Assembly: GCA_009602725.1 (NCBI GenBank)
Contig: WELB01000068.1
Coordinates: 440,774 to 504,773, forward strand
Length of the DNA: 64,000 bases
Direction of reading: 5' to 3'
Source of the DNA: Spirogloea muscicola
Lineage: Eukaryota > Streptophyta > Zygnematophyceae > Spirogloeales > Spirogloeaceae
The notes below the pieces were generated by a model. The model was not told the origin of the DNA. It searched no databases and worked only from the letters and a program-made list of their open reading frames with translations. The position numbers and the translations under genes were made by a program. Positions 25,701 to 37,157 of this stretch are shown in pieces; the first letter of the stretch is position 1; each line of letters starts with the position of its first letter.

Positions 25701-27302
25701 CTTCAATGTCGTCGGAACACCGTGCTGGAAGGACATTCAGTCTGTCCCCTCTGATGCGTGGAGGTCTTATCTGAAGCGCCTTCCTGGCAGAGTAAGGAAG
25801 CTTATGCCATCTCGGAGGCAGATCCTTAGCCCTCCTTAGAGTTCTGTACTAATAGTGCAGAGTGATAGACACCTGTGTACTGGCATTGACGAGTTGTGCT
25901 GGTCAAAACTTCTCAGTATCATTTAGTCTGTGGATATTGTCCTTGATAGTAGTGTCTCCTCTCTGTCAGCTAGGCAGCTGAGATAACAGATGCTTTCCTG
26001 TGATTTCTGCAAGAGCAGGCTGGAAACCTGGGCCTGCAAATGGTGACCTCTGGCAACAGGGAGGCTGGGGATCTCCTCATGCGCATGCTGGAGTTTGACC
26101 CCGCCCGCCGCTGCACCGCTGATGAGGCCCTGGACCACACTTATGTGAGAAAATAAGATAGCTGTGCCTCGTCAACTCTTTACTCTCAAAGTGGCATGCC
26201 CATCTATGTGGAAGTTGCACCTGCATTTGATAGCAGTGTTATTGCAGAAAATTTTGCAGCAAAGTGAAAGATTTGGGCTTCTGCTGCAACTCACTGTGAT
26301 TCAAGCTGTGCAATTGGCAGTTCAGGGACTTGAAGAAGCCCATAGAGTTGTCACCGCTCCCTGCAGTGGAGGAAGTACCTGTGGTCCTCCCTGACCAGCC
26401 CTTCTGGAAAGTCTCTGAGCCTGCTGTCGCACTTGGACTGCTGGAGGTATTATTGATGTCACCTTCGAAGTGGGCTGCTGAGCACTTCTCATCGCTGAGA
26501 CAATGACGGTTGCTTGTTAATCGTGCAGTTGTCTTAGTAATAATAAGGCGGGCATCAGTTGCTTATATGTTTTTACTTGTTCTTGGGACACCAGAAGGAG
26601 CTGGATCAGTCAGCGTACGAGCCCGACGGGGGGAGGGAGAAGCTTGGGTGGCTGTTGGCGCATGAAGCCGAAGGACAGCAGCTACACAATCAGCTGCGCA
26701 GGAGTCTTCTGGCTTCAATGACTGGGTCAGCGTCCGCGCCAACGGCGGCGCAGCTGCAGGCATTCTACCAGCAGGGACTTAGCGGCGCGTTGCCTGCGGC
26801 TTTCCTGGCCAACCTGCCTCTGACTGCCTTCCTCAGACAGCCGCAGCAGATGCCACACCCAGCTTCTGACGAAAGCGCGGCGACCTCAACTGGGGTGCCC
26901 TCGACAATGGATGCAAGCAATGCGGCGGCGGTTCGGCAACCAAGGACAATGATCAAGCAGGGGTCGCTGCGGATCGAGCGCCCGCAAAAGTACCCGCACA
27001 CGCCGCCGCAGCCCTCGGGCAGCAGCCAGGGCAATGGGGTCCACCGCATGACGAGGGCCAACGCGATGGCCAGCGCTGCTGCCGCGGCGGTCAATGCTGT
27101 GGACAACCCCCAACCCCGGCGGCGGTCTCGCTTGGGCACAATAATGGAGCAGCCACAGTTGGGCGACCCAATCGCCGAGTCCAGGAAGCGAATGCGGAGC
27201 TCAGACGTTGTGGCTGAGGACTCGACTCCCAGGAGGTCTCCGCGGCTACGGGACCTGCAGTTGCTGGACATGCCCAATCTGAAGCGGGTCGCACTTAGGT
27301 GA
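22765..27302 (+). CDS. Atypical MAP kinase (CMGC Ser/Thr protein kinase) with long C-terminal tail
   Basis: Exons: 22765-22837, 23008-23108, 23301-23397, 23557-23635, 23784-23894, 24049-24136, 24323-24430, 24551-24621, 24944-25027, 25325-25394, 25690-25791, 26019-26144, 26321-26446, 26595-27302; all phases agree, giving about 647 residues. Kinase motifs: IGSGSYGDV glycine loop, AVALK lysine, HRDIKSENVL catalytic loop, DFGLS, SYRAPEV. The 'MWPVG..Y' lead-in and REVCIMRRL are MAPK-like. The usual TEY/TDY is not visible: about 36 Ser/Thr-rich residues are inserted after DFG and the loop ends QRQYTKMVVTP. In subdomain IX the expected DMWSVGC reads DMDFVWQELL, so a residue block is unusual or a micro-exon is missed. 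The tail of about 240 residues is basic and Ser/Pro-rich (RKRMRSS, PRRSPRLR), suggesting nuclear targeting. An alternative start at 22995 (MAAAVGP) joins the same frame. Confidence 0.85.
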
Positions 27303-27466
27303 CAGCAGGGCTCCAAGGATTGAAGCTGAGCCCACACACACACTTCGTCCCTTCCATGTTTCCTCAGCCGCTGTTTGTGGCTGCTTCTCTTTGCAAGATA
27401 GTTCCTCATGCAGTTGAAGTCAGAGCCCATCCATTAGTCTTGGTGTGGGCGTTAGAGTAGGATGAT

Positions 27467-28123
27467 TTGTATCTTCAGTGCTGCTCATGTTGGGGGCTAC
27501 ATGCCCAGCACTGGCCCACCTTTTGGGTCCTTGTGCAGCATCTTACTGTGGCCAAAGCTCAAGTAACTTGCGCGCCCTTGAGCAGTGATACACAGGTTGA
27601 GGTATGTGACAGCATGCCTATGCTGCAGTCCTTTCACAGTATATGGTGCGTCAAGGCCGACAAGGCTGGTTTAATCAAGAGATTGGATTGCAGCAAGTGG
27701 CAGGTTTGCGGCAACCATGCATCACTTTGGAATGTCACAGTAAGCGTGGCAAATAGGACGCAGAATCTAGAATACATCTCATCTGCAAAACAAGATGAGG
27801 AAATTGGTGGTGGTATAGGGTTGCTGCTTGCTGCTTTCAGGAGGGATTCTAATTTGCGGCCTCCTCTATTACTATATGAGACGACACTGTGGGCTGTTGT
27901 TGGTCAAATTGCGTGCATTCCAATTGCACTTGGCAACCCTGTTGATTCACCAGACACAAGTGTTAATAAGTACTTCACATTTGGGACAGAGTTCTTGACA
28001 GAATCCATGTCCCTTGGACACTCGTTTCCTCATCCGCCCCAGCAGCCTTGTGACTTGAGCAATGTCAGCCATGGTTTACATACAAGAGATACGAGGGCTT
28101 CCAAACTCATATGTCAAGAATAG
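27467..28123 (+). CDS. Open frame of 218 codons, unrecognised
   Basis: A single uninterrupted frame from an ATG at 27467 to a stop at 28121-28123. It has several Cys (for example LQCCSCWG and SKWQVCGNH) and a segment LYETTLWAVVGQIACIPIALG that could be a membrane helix. No family was recognised. The base composition is unlike the confident exons of the window, there is no exon-border support, and it lies beside a transposon remnant. It may be decayed mobile-element sequence or chance. Confidence 0.15.
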   Translation: MYLQCCSCWGLHAQHWPTFWVLVQHLTVAKAQVTCAPLSSDTQVEVCDSMPMLQSFHSIWCVKADKAGLIKRLDCSKWQVCGNHASLWNVTVSVANRTQNLEYISSAKQDEEIGGGIGLLLAAFRRDSNLRPPLLLYETTLWAVVGQIACIPIALGNPVDSPDTSVNKYFTFGTEFLTESMSLGHSFPHPPQQPCDLSNVSHGLHTRDTRASKLICQE

Positions 28124-28939
28124 CACAGAATGCGCTTACATATCAACTCTGGCAGGTTCTATTGTTGTCAAAAGTGTTCCATTCACGATGAGCAAGGTGA
28201 CGGCAATTTGGAGTCTGTGGGTCAGCTCAAGCACAGTGACAGTTTTTTCACACAGTGTAGTGCAGAAACTAGTGCAAAGAATTTGAAAAACAGAGTGCAC
28301 ATTTTTTTTTTTGAATGATTGCACATTGAATACTTCCATCTACCACATCCCTGACCTTGTCATACATTCCCCTTAACCAGGTGTACGAGAAATAATATTT
28401 GAAGAACCCTATGTACACCCTCAACATTCTCAAAGGAGGTGAAGTCATGCCCACTAATGCACACAGAAGCAAAAGTGGTGCGCATTATGGGCACATGCAT
28501 TATACCATCAGTTCTACTATAGAGGAAAACGTTGTTAGGCATTGATCACTTGTCATTAAAATAAAACAAGAAGGAAAGATGTCAACCTTACCTCAATGAG
28601 TAGTTGTTGCCAGAAGCACTCCTCTCAGCAACATACAGCTTGCCGCCATGCAAAGGAAGGTGTTCATTTTTAATTTGATCACAGTTATCACAATATCTGC
28701 AATTCTCTTCACATGTGGCACTCTCCACCGATATCTCATAATTCAGACTGTCATCACTGTTGGCATGACAAGCACCAGCAGGTCCGATTAAGCTTCATAA
28801 AGTCCGGCACACTGATATCGGGATTTCCATGTCAGTATCCTGATCGGCCAAGCCAAGCAATAATTGTTCAACATCTGTTGATAAAGCTATTACTTATGGT
28901 TTCCAGCACCCTTGAAGGAGACAATCTCATCTTCAACAC

Positions 28940-29056
28940 TACACTACTCATTGATGTTGGACCTCTTCTCATATAGCAGTACGAATAGGCAATCCCACAT
29001 TTCTTCTGCATCCTTATGCACATGCATTGATTGACTATCATCAGCAACAATCAACC
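28940..29056 (-). pseudogene. Degenerate Ty1/copia Gag (UBN2-type) fragment
   Basis: Reading the minus strand gives LIVADDSQSMHVHKDAEEMW followed by DCLFVLLYEKRSNINE and a stop. The core 'H...dA.EMWD.L...Y.' is the hallmark of the copia Gag/UBN2 domain. The frame stops after about 40 residues, and downstream minus-strand sequence to about 28590 stays partly open but without a clear domain. The lower GC of this zone agrees with inserted mobile DNA. No LTRs, protease or reverse transcriptase were found. Confidence 0.45.
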
Positions 29057-29899
29057 TGGCAGCCACAAACATGAATAAATGCACACCAGATGATACAAGA
29101 TTGATAGCGGCTGAATTTGTAACTAATTTGGCGACAAGTCCACATTATTTCATACCCCTGGAGATGCATAGTCATGTTCCATATTCAGGACGCAACATTC
29201 TCACCAGATTACCTGCTTGGAATGCTTGGAATCTATGTGCTTGGAGTGGCCAGATTCGTAAAGAGAGGTGCAGACGTTTCTTATCCTGCATGTATCAAGG
29301 GGCCCTCAGGCAAGGAGGGGCTCTGCCCTCCAACCCTCTCTGGCGGAAGGACGCAGGATGGGAGAAGAAGGATGCAGCAACAGCGCGCTCCGGAAGCTCA
29401 GGAGCAGACGGTGTGAGGACTCGCGGACCATGAGCTCAAGCGCGAGCCGCGCGCGGCGGAGGACGGGGAACGACCGCCCATGCGCGCGGCGGCGTCAGGA
29501 GCCGAAGGCATCGAATTGCACGACCAGAACGCCGTCGGAGCGGGGGGCCTGCAGCGGCAGGCGAGGACGAGGGCGAGGGAGCGGCTGCGCGGCGAAGGCG
29601 GATGCGTGGCCGCCGCCGCCGCCGCCGCCGCCGCATCCGCAGGCGGCGGCGGAGGTGGAGGCCGGGGTCTCGGAAGCCGGGAGTGCGTGGGGGGTGGCGT
29701 CAGCGCGGGCCACGTGGCGGCTGGGCGCGGGGCGCGCCGCAGGAGAGGTCGCGGGTTCGACTCCCGGGCGGCTTTTCCCCACTATCCTTATGAGCATCCG
29801 TGTATTCTTTTTTCTTCTTGCCCAGGCAAGCCGAGTCTCTCACTTCCCCCCTCCCTCAGCTCGCGGCGGGCGCCACGCCCTCGCCCGCCGCCGCCGCCN

Positions 29900-32800
29900 G
29901 CGGCGGCGGCTCCGCGGCGCCGGCGTCCCCGGGCGCGCTGGTGGACAAGGCCACGAGCGACATGCTACTGGGGCCGGACTGGGGCATGAACATGGAGATT
30001 TGCGACTCCCTCAACCAGGACCCGACGTCAGTCGCCGAGCTCCGCCTCCCTCTCGAGGGCGCCCAGGCCCGCCAAGCAGAGCTCCGCCACGCCTCCTGAC
30101 GAGCCTTTGCGTCGGCCGGCTTGACGGCGGGCCGCGTCCATGAAGCCTCATGCCTCGCTGCGAGCTGCCAGCCACCTGCTTCTGCTGCGAGCTTGGCTCG
30201 GGGCCTGGAGCTGCCTCTCGTGCCTCACATCTCTTTGCCTTGTGCCAGGCACACGAGGGAGGTCATGAAGCTGCTCCGCAGGCGGCTGACCAACCGCAAC
30301 CCCAAAGTGCAGCTCCTCGCGCTCACGGTCGGGGCCCCGCCGCTCACATGACGCCCAAGCTCCCCCGCCATCTTGCTCCATCTCAACGTCTTCCCAAGCC
30401 TTTACCTTGCCGATACGTCCCTTCGCTGGTGCCGCCTGAGTCTCTAGACCTCACTCAGCTTTGAGATTGTCAAGGGTTAGTCATTAAGTAGACAGTAAGC
30501 AGGTCTCAGCTGTCCAGCTGACAGCAGGGCCTGGCCCGGGGGAGCATCTATCGTATGCAGGTGCTGGAGACGATGGTCAAGAACTGCGGGGACTACGTGC
30601 ACATGCAGGTGGCAGAGAAGGAGATCCTACACGAGATGGTCCGCCTCGTGAAGAAGAGGGTGAGCCTGTGTTTCTGCTGGGGTCACCTCCTTGTTTCCCT
30701 TCCTTGCGGCCAGCTAACTTGGTCTAGGTTGCCCGAGGCTGTTAGTCCAAGTACACCTCTGAACTCAGGCGACCCACACGAGAAGGAGGTGGAGGCTTGG
30801 TCGTGCACCCACTTGTGGCAGCTTCATGAAGTCATTGGACAGATATTGATGCCATTGCTGCTGGTCCAGGTCAATACGTCCTTAATGGTCTAGGAGGATA
30901 GCAAGTGCTATTTGTTAGGGAGGATGGACCCAGTCTGGGGGCTGGCACGATTTCCTCACACTTGCACGTGCTGCCAATCTGGAACAGGCACATACTGCAA
31001 CTCGTGCATCATGCATTGCGGTGTTCACTAGTGCAAGTCCTAGCATAGTACTCTTGCAGGTCCAGAGGCTGGATACTGTGGCCGGGGGCATGGGGGCCAC
31101 TATCAGTCAAGGACATGCCCAGTATATGACGGCTTGTTTGTCATTTCCCGCTCTGCAGGCAGATATGCAGGTGCGTGACAAGATCCTGGAGCTCCTAGAC
31201 TCGTGGCAGGAGGCCTTTGGCGGGCCAGGCGGCCGCTATCCACAGTACTGGTCTGCATATGACGAGCTCAGGGTGAGCGGACCCACTTCGGTCAAGTGAG
31301 CCGCACTCACAGGATGCTTTTGAGCACGGGGCCCATGCCTTGCCGTTTGAGTAGGCGTTCTTAGCAAGCCTGGGCTCTGTAGGTCCTGGAGGATGCTGAG
31401 CTGTGAGCTTGATTACTGCCAACTCGATGTCCTTGACTTACTTACTAATTCATGCTACAACCGCGGGTCCAACCTACAGAGAGCTGGGATTGAGTTTCCG
31501 GTCCGGGACCCTGATCAAGCAGCCCCCGTCTTCACACCGCCCCAGACGCAACCTATCTCGGGCAGGGGGATGCGGGACCAGTACAGCGACAGCCCCCAGA
31601 CGAGAGGTTATTCGGATGCTGGCCCAGCCAGAAGCTCCCCTGCGGATGGCAGCCGACCAGCTGGCAGCATGACGTGAGAATGAACAGTCCCTTATCCATG
31701 CAAGCTTGCATGTCTTTATGTAGACGTGCTTGCTTTGGAGCTCCTGGCTATTGTATGTGGAGTTTGTCCTTGTAAGGCTCGTCAAGGGGCACACACCAAT
31801 CTGCTGTCTGCAGCGACTGTGGAGCACTGTGGTGACTTAGAGGCAGCACACAATGCGGCCGTTTGCACATGGTCTGATCTGCTACCACGATTTTGAGCAA
31901 AGTTACTTACAGTTGACGGGTTTTATTACAGCAACCTTCTTAAATTGAGTTGCTTCTCTGTATTGCTCTTGCAGGGCAATGGATCTGAAGAATGCCCGCG
32001 GAAGTGTTGAAGTGTTGAACGAGATGCTGGCTGCCATCAATCCTAGAGACAGAGGCGTAAGCCAAGTTGGCCCCTTTGAATGAGGGCCTTGCTTGTCGGG
32101 CCTTTTGCATGCATGGAGGCCATGGTCAGCGCTGCTTGTTGAACAGTATGTCATCCTCTGGTTTGTGTCAGCGAGTCTCAAAACCAATGTCAACATTTCT
32201 GTTGGAACAGGCTGTGAGGCAAGACGTCATTGTTGAGTTGGTAGAGCAGAGCCGCGCTACACAACGCCAAGTGATGGAGTTCGTCTCAACAACGTCGTAA
32301 GTCTCAATTGCCTCCTGGCTTTGTCCCAATGGCAAGAACGTCATTGCAGTCCTGGCTTACTCACTGCTACGATGATTGAGGCGGTACAGATTCTCACTCG
32401 AGTTTATACCAGTTGAGGTTTTGGTATATCCAGGGTGAGGCACCTCTAGTCAGGGTTACAGAAGGGCTGTGTACAGATTGTGCTCAGACAAGTCATGACT
32501 CCCTTCTGATGCACCTGCAGCAACGAGGCACTGCTAGCGCAAGCACTGGCCTTGAACGATGACATCCAGAAGGTTTTGTCAAAGCATGATGCAATTGCAA
32601 CCGGGTCACCTCTTCCCGTTGAAGACATTCCACGCTTTGATGCTGAGGGTGTTGAAGACGATCACAGCGGGTTAGCACCCAGGTAGTCTCCTATCACTGG
32701 TACAAGTACTCCGACTTGCTAGTATGCAAGTGATAGCTTTGTACAAAGTTGGGCGTGGGCTTACAGACAGTATGTCTGTGCAGATGCATCTCTTCAGCTG

Positions 32801-33550
32801 TTGGTGATCTTGTGCAGGTCTTCAGCAAGGTCACGCCTGAGTGGAGCGCCTGCCACCATACCTCCTCCTGCAAAGCTAGCCCCGCCGCCTCAGAGGCAAC
32901 TTGCGGTCGACTTGTTGAGCGGGGAGCCTGGGCCAGCCCCAGCTCTCAGCTCAGCGCCTTCAGCTGCGCAAGGGCAAGCCCCTGCTGGTAGGTTTTTTGT
33001 GCTGTGCCCTGTGCTTTGACATTGACGTTGAGATGGCACCTTCAATCTGACTCCCACCTCTGGAGGTTTCAAGGACTTTCAGCATCTAACCTTTGCTTAC
33101 TTGTTCTGGTCCATGCCTGTATTGCCGAATTCCTTTGGCAGCGGGCATGCAACCTTTTCCAAAGCCTCCAGGCTCCACTAGCAACCCTTTTGGCGCCGAG
33201 AACGTCTCAAGCCCCACTTTTATAGCAACCCCTGCTACGTATCAGCAGCAACAGCAGCAGCTGCAGCAGCAGCAGCAGCCGCAGTATGCTCAACAGTTGC
33301 AGCAGCAGCCTGCACCTGTTCAGGTACTTGCTGCTGTGTATACAGTTCTGATCATGCATAATGTGATACTGAATTAGTGACGTCCAGATTGTGCATCTGG
33401 TATCTGTTGTTCTTTTCATGTGAAGGTTGTGTGGTGCTCATTAAGTAACAAGTTACAATCTCGGTGACCTGCCAGAACAACTACGTGGCTCCATGGGCTA
33501 ACCCGCAAGGGATGACACCACAGCAACGGGCTTACATCTTTGGCACGACC

Positions 33551-33615
<65 letters not shown>

Positions 33616-33819
33616 ACAGCAGCAGTTACAGCAGCAGCAAATGATGCAGCAAAATCCTCCTCCACAGCACCAGCAGCCTGACAGCCTTCAGCAAGCGCAG
33701 TTGCAGCAGCAGCAGCTTCAGGCCCAGGCCCAGGCCCAGGCCCAGGCTCAGGCCCAGGCCCAGGCCCGCGCTCAGGCCCAGGCTCAGGCTCAGGCTCAGA
33801 CTCAGGTTCACATCCAAGC

Positions 33820-33857
<38 letters not shown>

Positions 33858-34957
33858 CGCCACAGGATGTTCAGAGCCCATCAGATGAGCGGCTGCTCCA
33901 GCAGCAGCAAGCACAGCAGCTGGCAGCCCAGCAGGCTGTGCAACAGCAGCAGGCAGCATATGCAGCCCAGTGGCAGGCGGCACAGGTGCAGATACAGGCC
34001 AGGGCCCAGGCTGCCGCCCAGGGCCAGCAGCCCATGTCGCCTCAACAGAGGGCTCTGCTTTACGGTGCAGCTACTAATCAGCAGCAGGCCTTCCTTGCAC
34101 TCCCCCCCCCACCTGGCCAGCAACACCAGCGACAGCAGTTCTTTCAGGTGCTCTTTCGTCCCCGCCAATACACAGAAGTAAGCTTCATGCCATGTGCTCA
34201 TCCTATAACGCATTGACTCAAGTCCAATCTCATGCATCTCTTGTGTAGCAAGTCCAAGATACAAGGCGGGCGAGCTTTCCTGGCGCCACTCAGCCTCAGT
34301 ACACTGCTGCATATGGATCACCAGACGGGTGAGACCTTCTAGTACAAGACATACAGTTTCTGAAACACATCATATTCGATAATATAGCATTCACTTATTT
34401 TTGTATAGATGTTTCTGCATCTTATCACAATCATGCTTATGAGTGAAGGTTGCTCATCAGCCCAGCTTGTGTCTGTTTACACAAGCATAGGCAATGTCCC
34501 TGAGGCTTGTCATACCTTCGCTTGGGCATGCTGTCAAGTTTGCCAGGTAGTGCTTATAGTCCACTTACAAAGCACAAGTCTTTGTGCGTGGTTTGCAGTA
34601 CCTCAGCAATGTTGCCGCAACGGCTGCCCCTGTCGCCGTTCGCAGCTCCACCACAGTATCCTGGAGTCAATCCGGTATGTCTCCACTACTTTACAGCATG
34701 CTCTGCTTGCTGCCCAGCATCTGTTCACCTGTAATTCACTTTGATGCAACAGCACACTCCTGAAGCATGCCATGGTACTTTCTACTTTCAAGACTGTGGA
34801 GTGCTCGTCTGACGCCCTAGTGGCCGTCGCTGTTTTGATGCTGATGATCACCTGGAAGGGCGAGAAGGTTGAGAGGAAGGAAGACCAGCCAGACAAACTC
34901 TTCTCGGACCTTGATGTCTTTGGTGCATTCAAAGGCAGTGGTAAGGCCAAAGCTTAA
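29900..34957 (+). CDS. TOM1-like (TOL) VHS-GAT protein with polyQ tail, 5' end lost in gap
   Basis: ESCRT-0-like adaptor that binds ubiquitinated cargo on endosomes. An N at 29899 removes the start. Exons: to 30026, 30249-30327, 30561-30659, 31159-31272, 31480-31673, 31975-32056, 32211-32296, 32521-32682, 32818-32987, 33142-33323, 33476-34147, 34249-34328, 34599-34674, about 34791-34957. Exons 1-5 encode the VHS domain ([51 protein letters not shown]), then [12 protein letters not shown]. Exons 6-8 encode GAT ([39 protein letters not shown]). The remainder is low-complexity: Pro-rich, then several hundred residues dominated by Gln with QA repeats. The final exon ends with [13 protein letters not shown], as in plant TOLs. 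The last acceptor is uncertain. Confidence 0.92.
33552..33860 (+). repeat. CAG and CAGGCC coding microsatellites
   Basis: Inside the TOL exon 33476-34147: an almost pure CAG run of about 20 units from 33552, a (CAGGCC)n-type stretch at about 33718-33800 coding alternating Gln-Ala, and a second CAG run near 33822-33856. Reading frame is maintained throughout. Confidence 0.85.
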
Positions 34958-36384
34958 GCTAGAGTGCAGTGCATTAGAAGGTCTTTACTTGAGGTCAACG
35001 TATTGCTTATTCCTACCCCTGGAGTTTCAAGCTCAAGGGCGTACATAGTTTGTTAGGGTAATGCACTTGAAGGTCTATCCCTCCACAGATGTCGGGTGGT
35101 ATTGATGTGGAATATTTCGGCTCCCGATCATTGTACTAGTCATGTGCCACTTTCGTGGCCGTGAAGGTCATGGCTTCGCTCTGGGTCTGTCATGTTGGGA
35201 CTGTCAAGGTGCCGGTGTCTGCATTGCTATCGGAGCTGGAACTGCTCTGAATGAATGCTCACATGCTTCCTACACTCTGTAATTCAATTTAGAAGATACC
35301 AAGAGCTTCGTCAGCTATAGCGCTTTTCTGGCCCCTTCGAATTTACTCCTTTGTCTGGGCTGGCCAAATAGTCAACTAGGACCTGGAGGAAATGCTTCTT
35401 GAAGTAAAGAATGCCAACAGCAAGCAAGGCTGGTGCAATCAGGGTCTTTGGGAAGTACTTTTAAAACACCTTCTGCTGGAGAAGCGATGCTCCAACCATG
35501 TCCAACAGCTTTGCTGGACATACTGTAGGCAATGTGCTCAATGTGGTCTAACGTATTTGAGAATGGTGACAGCCCACTCACTCCTGGAGAGTAATTTGAG
35601 ATCATGAAGAGTCGTTTGTGGTCTGCCCCTTCCGGCAATTTCAATACTTGCCCACTCGTTTTGGGCTGGCCTCTCACAGTCCTCACCTTCATCTGGGCTT
35701 TCTACTTTTGTACTTTCCTGCCACCTTTCAATACAATGCAGCGGGTGACTGGAAGGTGAGAGTAGTGCAAAGAAGAAAGACTCTTCCAATAGACGGCGAT
35801 GGCTGTTGACTGAGGCCAACTCAGTGCCACCTAGATGATAAGCATATATACAATTTCTCGTTTAAGAACATGACAATTTGCTGACTGCATGTCAAGACCA
35901 TCCTTCCACGCCGCCAGCAGCGCTTGTTGCGAGTTGAGTGTCCGGCTACAATGCTTTGACAGTGCACACACATCAGCAGAGATTAGCAGCATTTCATCAA
36001 GGCCTGGCAGCTCAATTCATTTGGCCAGCAAAGTTGGCGCACCCCGAGTGCCTCGCTTTGACAAAGCGAGGCACAAAGCAGCGGCCTTAAGTCTTACATT
36101 GCAATTGATAAGAGAGGGGAAATGTTATAGTAATACATGCTCAGGGTTCCAAGCCACCCCAGCGAGGCTCTATGACTTCGAGCGTGGCAAAAATGAGCCG
36201 CATCCGATCAGCAACAATGGAGGCCTCCTCTGCTTCTCCCACCACCGCCAGCTGCTCCATCTGCAGCCGTGGAATAGAGAACCTGCCATGGCACTCTGCC
36301 ATTCAAGATAAGTGGGAGGCCACTGGAGGATGAGCTGAAGTATGACTCAAGTGCGGCAGCTGAAAGGATGCAGGCAGGGTGCGG
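34958..36384. other. Spacer with hairpin-core repeat fragments and a palindrome
   Basis: About 1.4 kb between the convergent TOL and 36.4-kb genes. It holds fragments of the hairpin-core repeat near 35357 (CTGGGCTGGCC) and 35664-35690 (TTGGGCTGGCCTCTCACAG), both in the reverse orientation, and a near-perfect palindrome at 36048-36074. No gene is supported. Confidence 0.5.
36048..36074. repeat. 13-bp inverted repeat with 1-nt centre
   Basis: GTGCCTCGCTTTG (36048-36060), a single A, then the exact reverse complement (36062-36074). Confidence 0.8.
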
Positions 36385-37157
36385 TCAGGAGGTGGCTGCA
36401 TACCAGGCCATGCCCTGGTTGTAGTAGGCGTTGATGATGAGCTGGGTGAAGCCCCGCCACTGGAGGAGGGCGTCGGCGGACACGGCGCTGGTGCTGGACC
36501 AGCGCAGGACCATGGTCCGGGGGATGCCCATGATCGTGATGAACACGAGCGCAAGCCAGAGGATGCACTCCCGCACCTGCACGCATCCCAGCCTCGCCCA
36601 CTTGGTGGCCGATTCGGGAAGATCTGAGCAATGGGCATACGCAAGCGCTCGGCATTGCAATGGGGCCAACGCGGAAGCTGCGGAGGCGCTTGCAATGGCT
36701 GCCGGACGATCGAGAGGCCTCGGAGCCTCACTTCCTCGGGCGCGAGCCGGCAGCCCAGCTGCACGGCGGGGCCCTCGTCCGCCCGGCCCAGGCGCGGGCG
36801 CTCCGGCAGGTCCAGCACCTCCAGCTCCTTGCGCAGGCCCTCCTCCGTGCACCCCACGGAGTACGCCGTCACCCCGGCCCGCACAAACTCCTGCGCCCAC
36901 GTTGCCACACCGCCGGGCTGGCCGTGAGGGCCCATCTTCCCGCACGACCTTAAACCCCAGAGCCTTAAACCCTTAAGCCCTGAGCGCCCAGTTGGCGGGT
37001 GGGCGCACCTTGAGGTGCTTGCTGTGGCCGCCCTCCAGCACGGCCTTGTAGCGGCGGTGCAGCCCGCGCGCGATGGCGCTCGGCGACCGGAACTCGTCGT
37101 CCAGCGACGCCGACGCCCCGCAGCGCCGCCGCTGCGGGCGGCGCCGGGCGGGCAGCG
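36385..37157 (-). CDS. Conserved plant/algal protein with C-terminal membrane segment, 5' end in gap
   Basis: Three exons on the minus strand: 37157-37009 (5' side runs into the N gap), 36917-36732 and 36576-36385, all phase 0. The readable part, about 175 residues, starts with a basic, Arg-rich segment like an organelle transit peptide, then DEFRSPSAIARGLHRRY, WAQEFVRAGVTAYSVGCTEE and GLRKELEVLDL. The last exon encodes a hydrophobic helix (CILWLALVFITIMG) and ends FTQLIINAYYNQGMAWYAA. I recall related proteins of unknown function in land plants, probably chloroplast-targeted, but cannot name the family securely. Although it follows SRA1 on the same strand, it is a separate gene: SRA1's C-terminal residues do not match here. 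Degenerate telomere-like sequence lies in its first intron. Confidence 0.65.

Larger units (their letters stand above)
27303..29250. other. AT-richer spacer with transposon remnant
   Basis: Nearly 2 kb with lower GC than its surroundings, between the kinase and TOL genes. It holds one 218-codon open frame of unknown value (27467-28123) and, on the minus strand, a degenerate copia Gag-like stretch (28940-29056) with open but stop-interrupted sequence around it. No intact gene is supported. Confidence 0.5.

Noticed and set aside
29672-29784. A possible tRNA (T-arm-like GCGGGTTCGACTCCCGG and a 7-bp match GAAGCCG/CGGCTTT).
   Set aside because: The length would need an intron, the T-stem has a G-G mismatch, and no D-arm or anticodon arm forms.
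33498-33983. Long minus-strand frames (poly-Ala, poly-Leu) opposite the polyQ exon.
   Set aside because: Complement of CAG repeats is automatically open; the plus strand has the VHS-GAT gene with matching phases.
36385-37157. Treating this segment as the C-terminus of SRA1, since it is on the same strand beyond the gap.
   Set aside because: Its sequence (FVRAGVTAYSVGCTEE, a membrane helix) does not fit the SRA1 C-terminus, and it has its own transit-peptide-like start.
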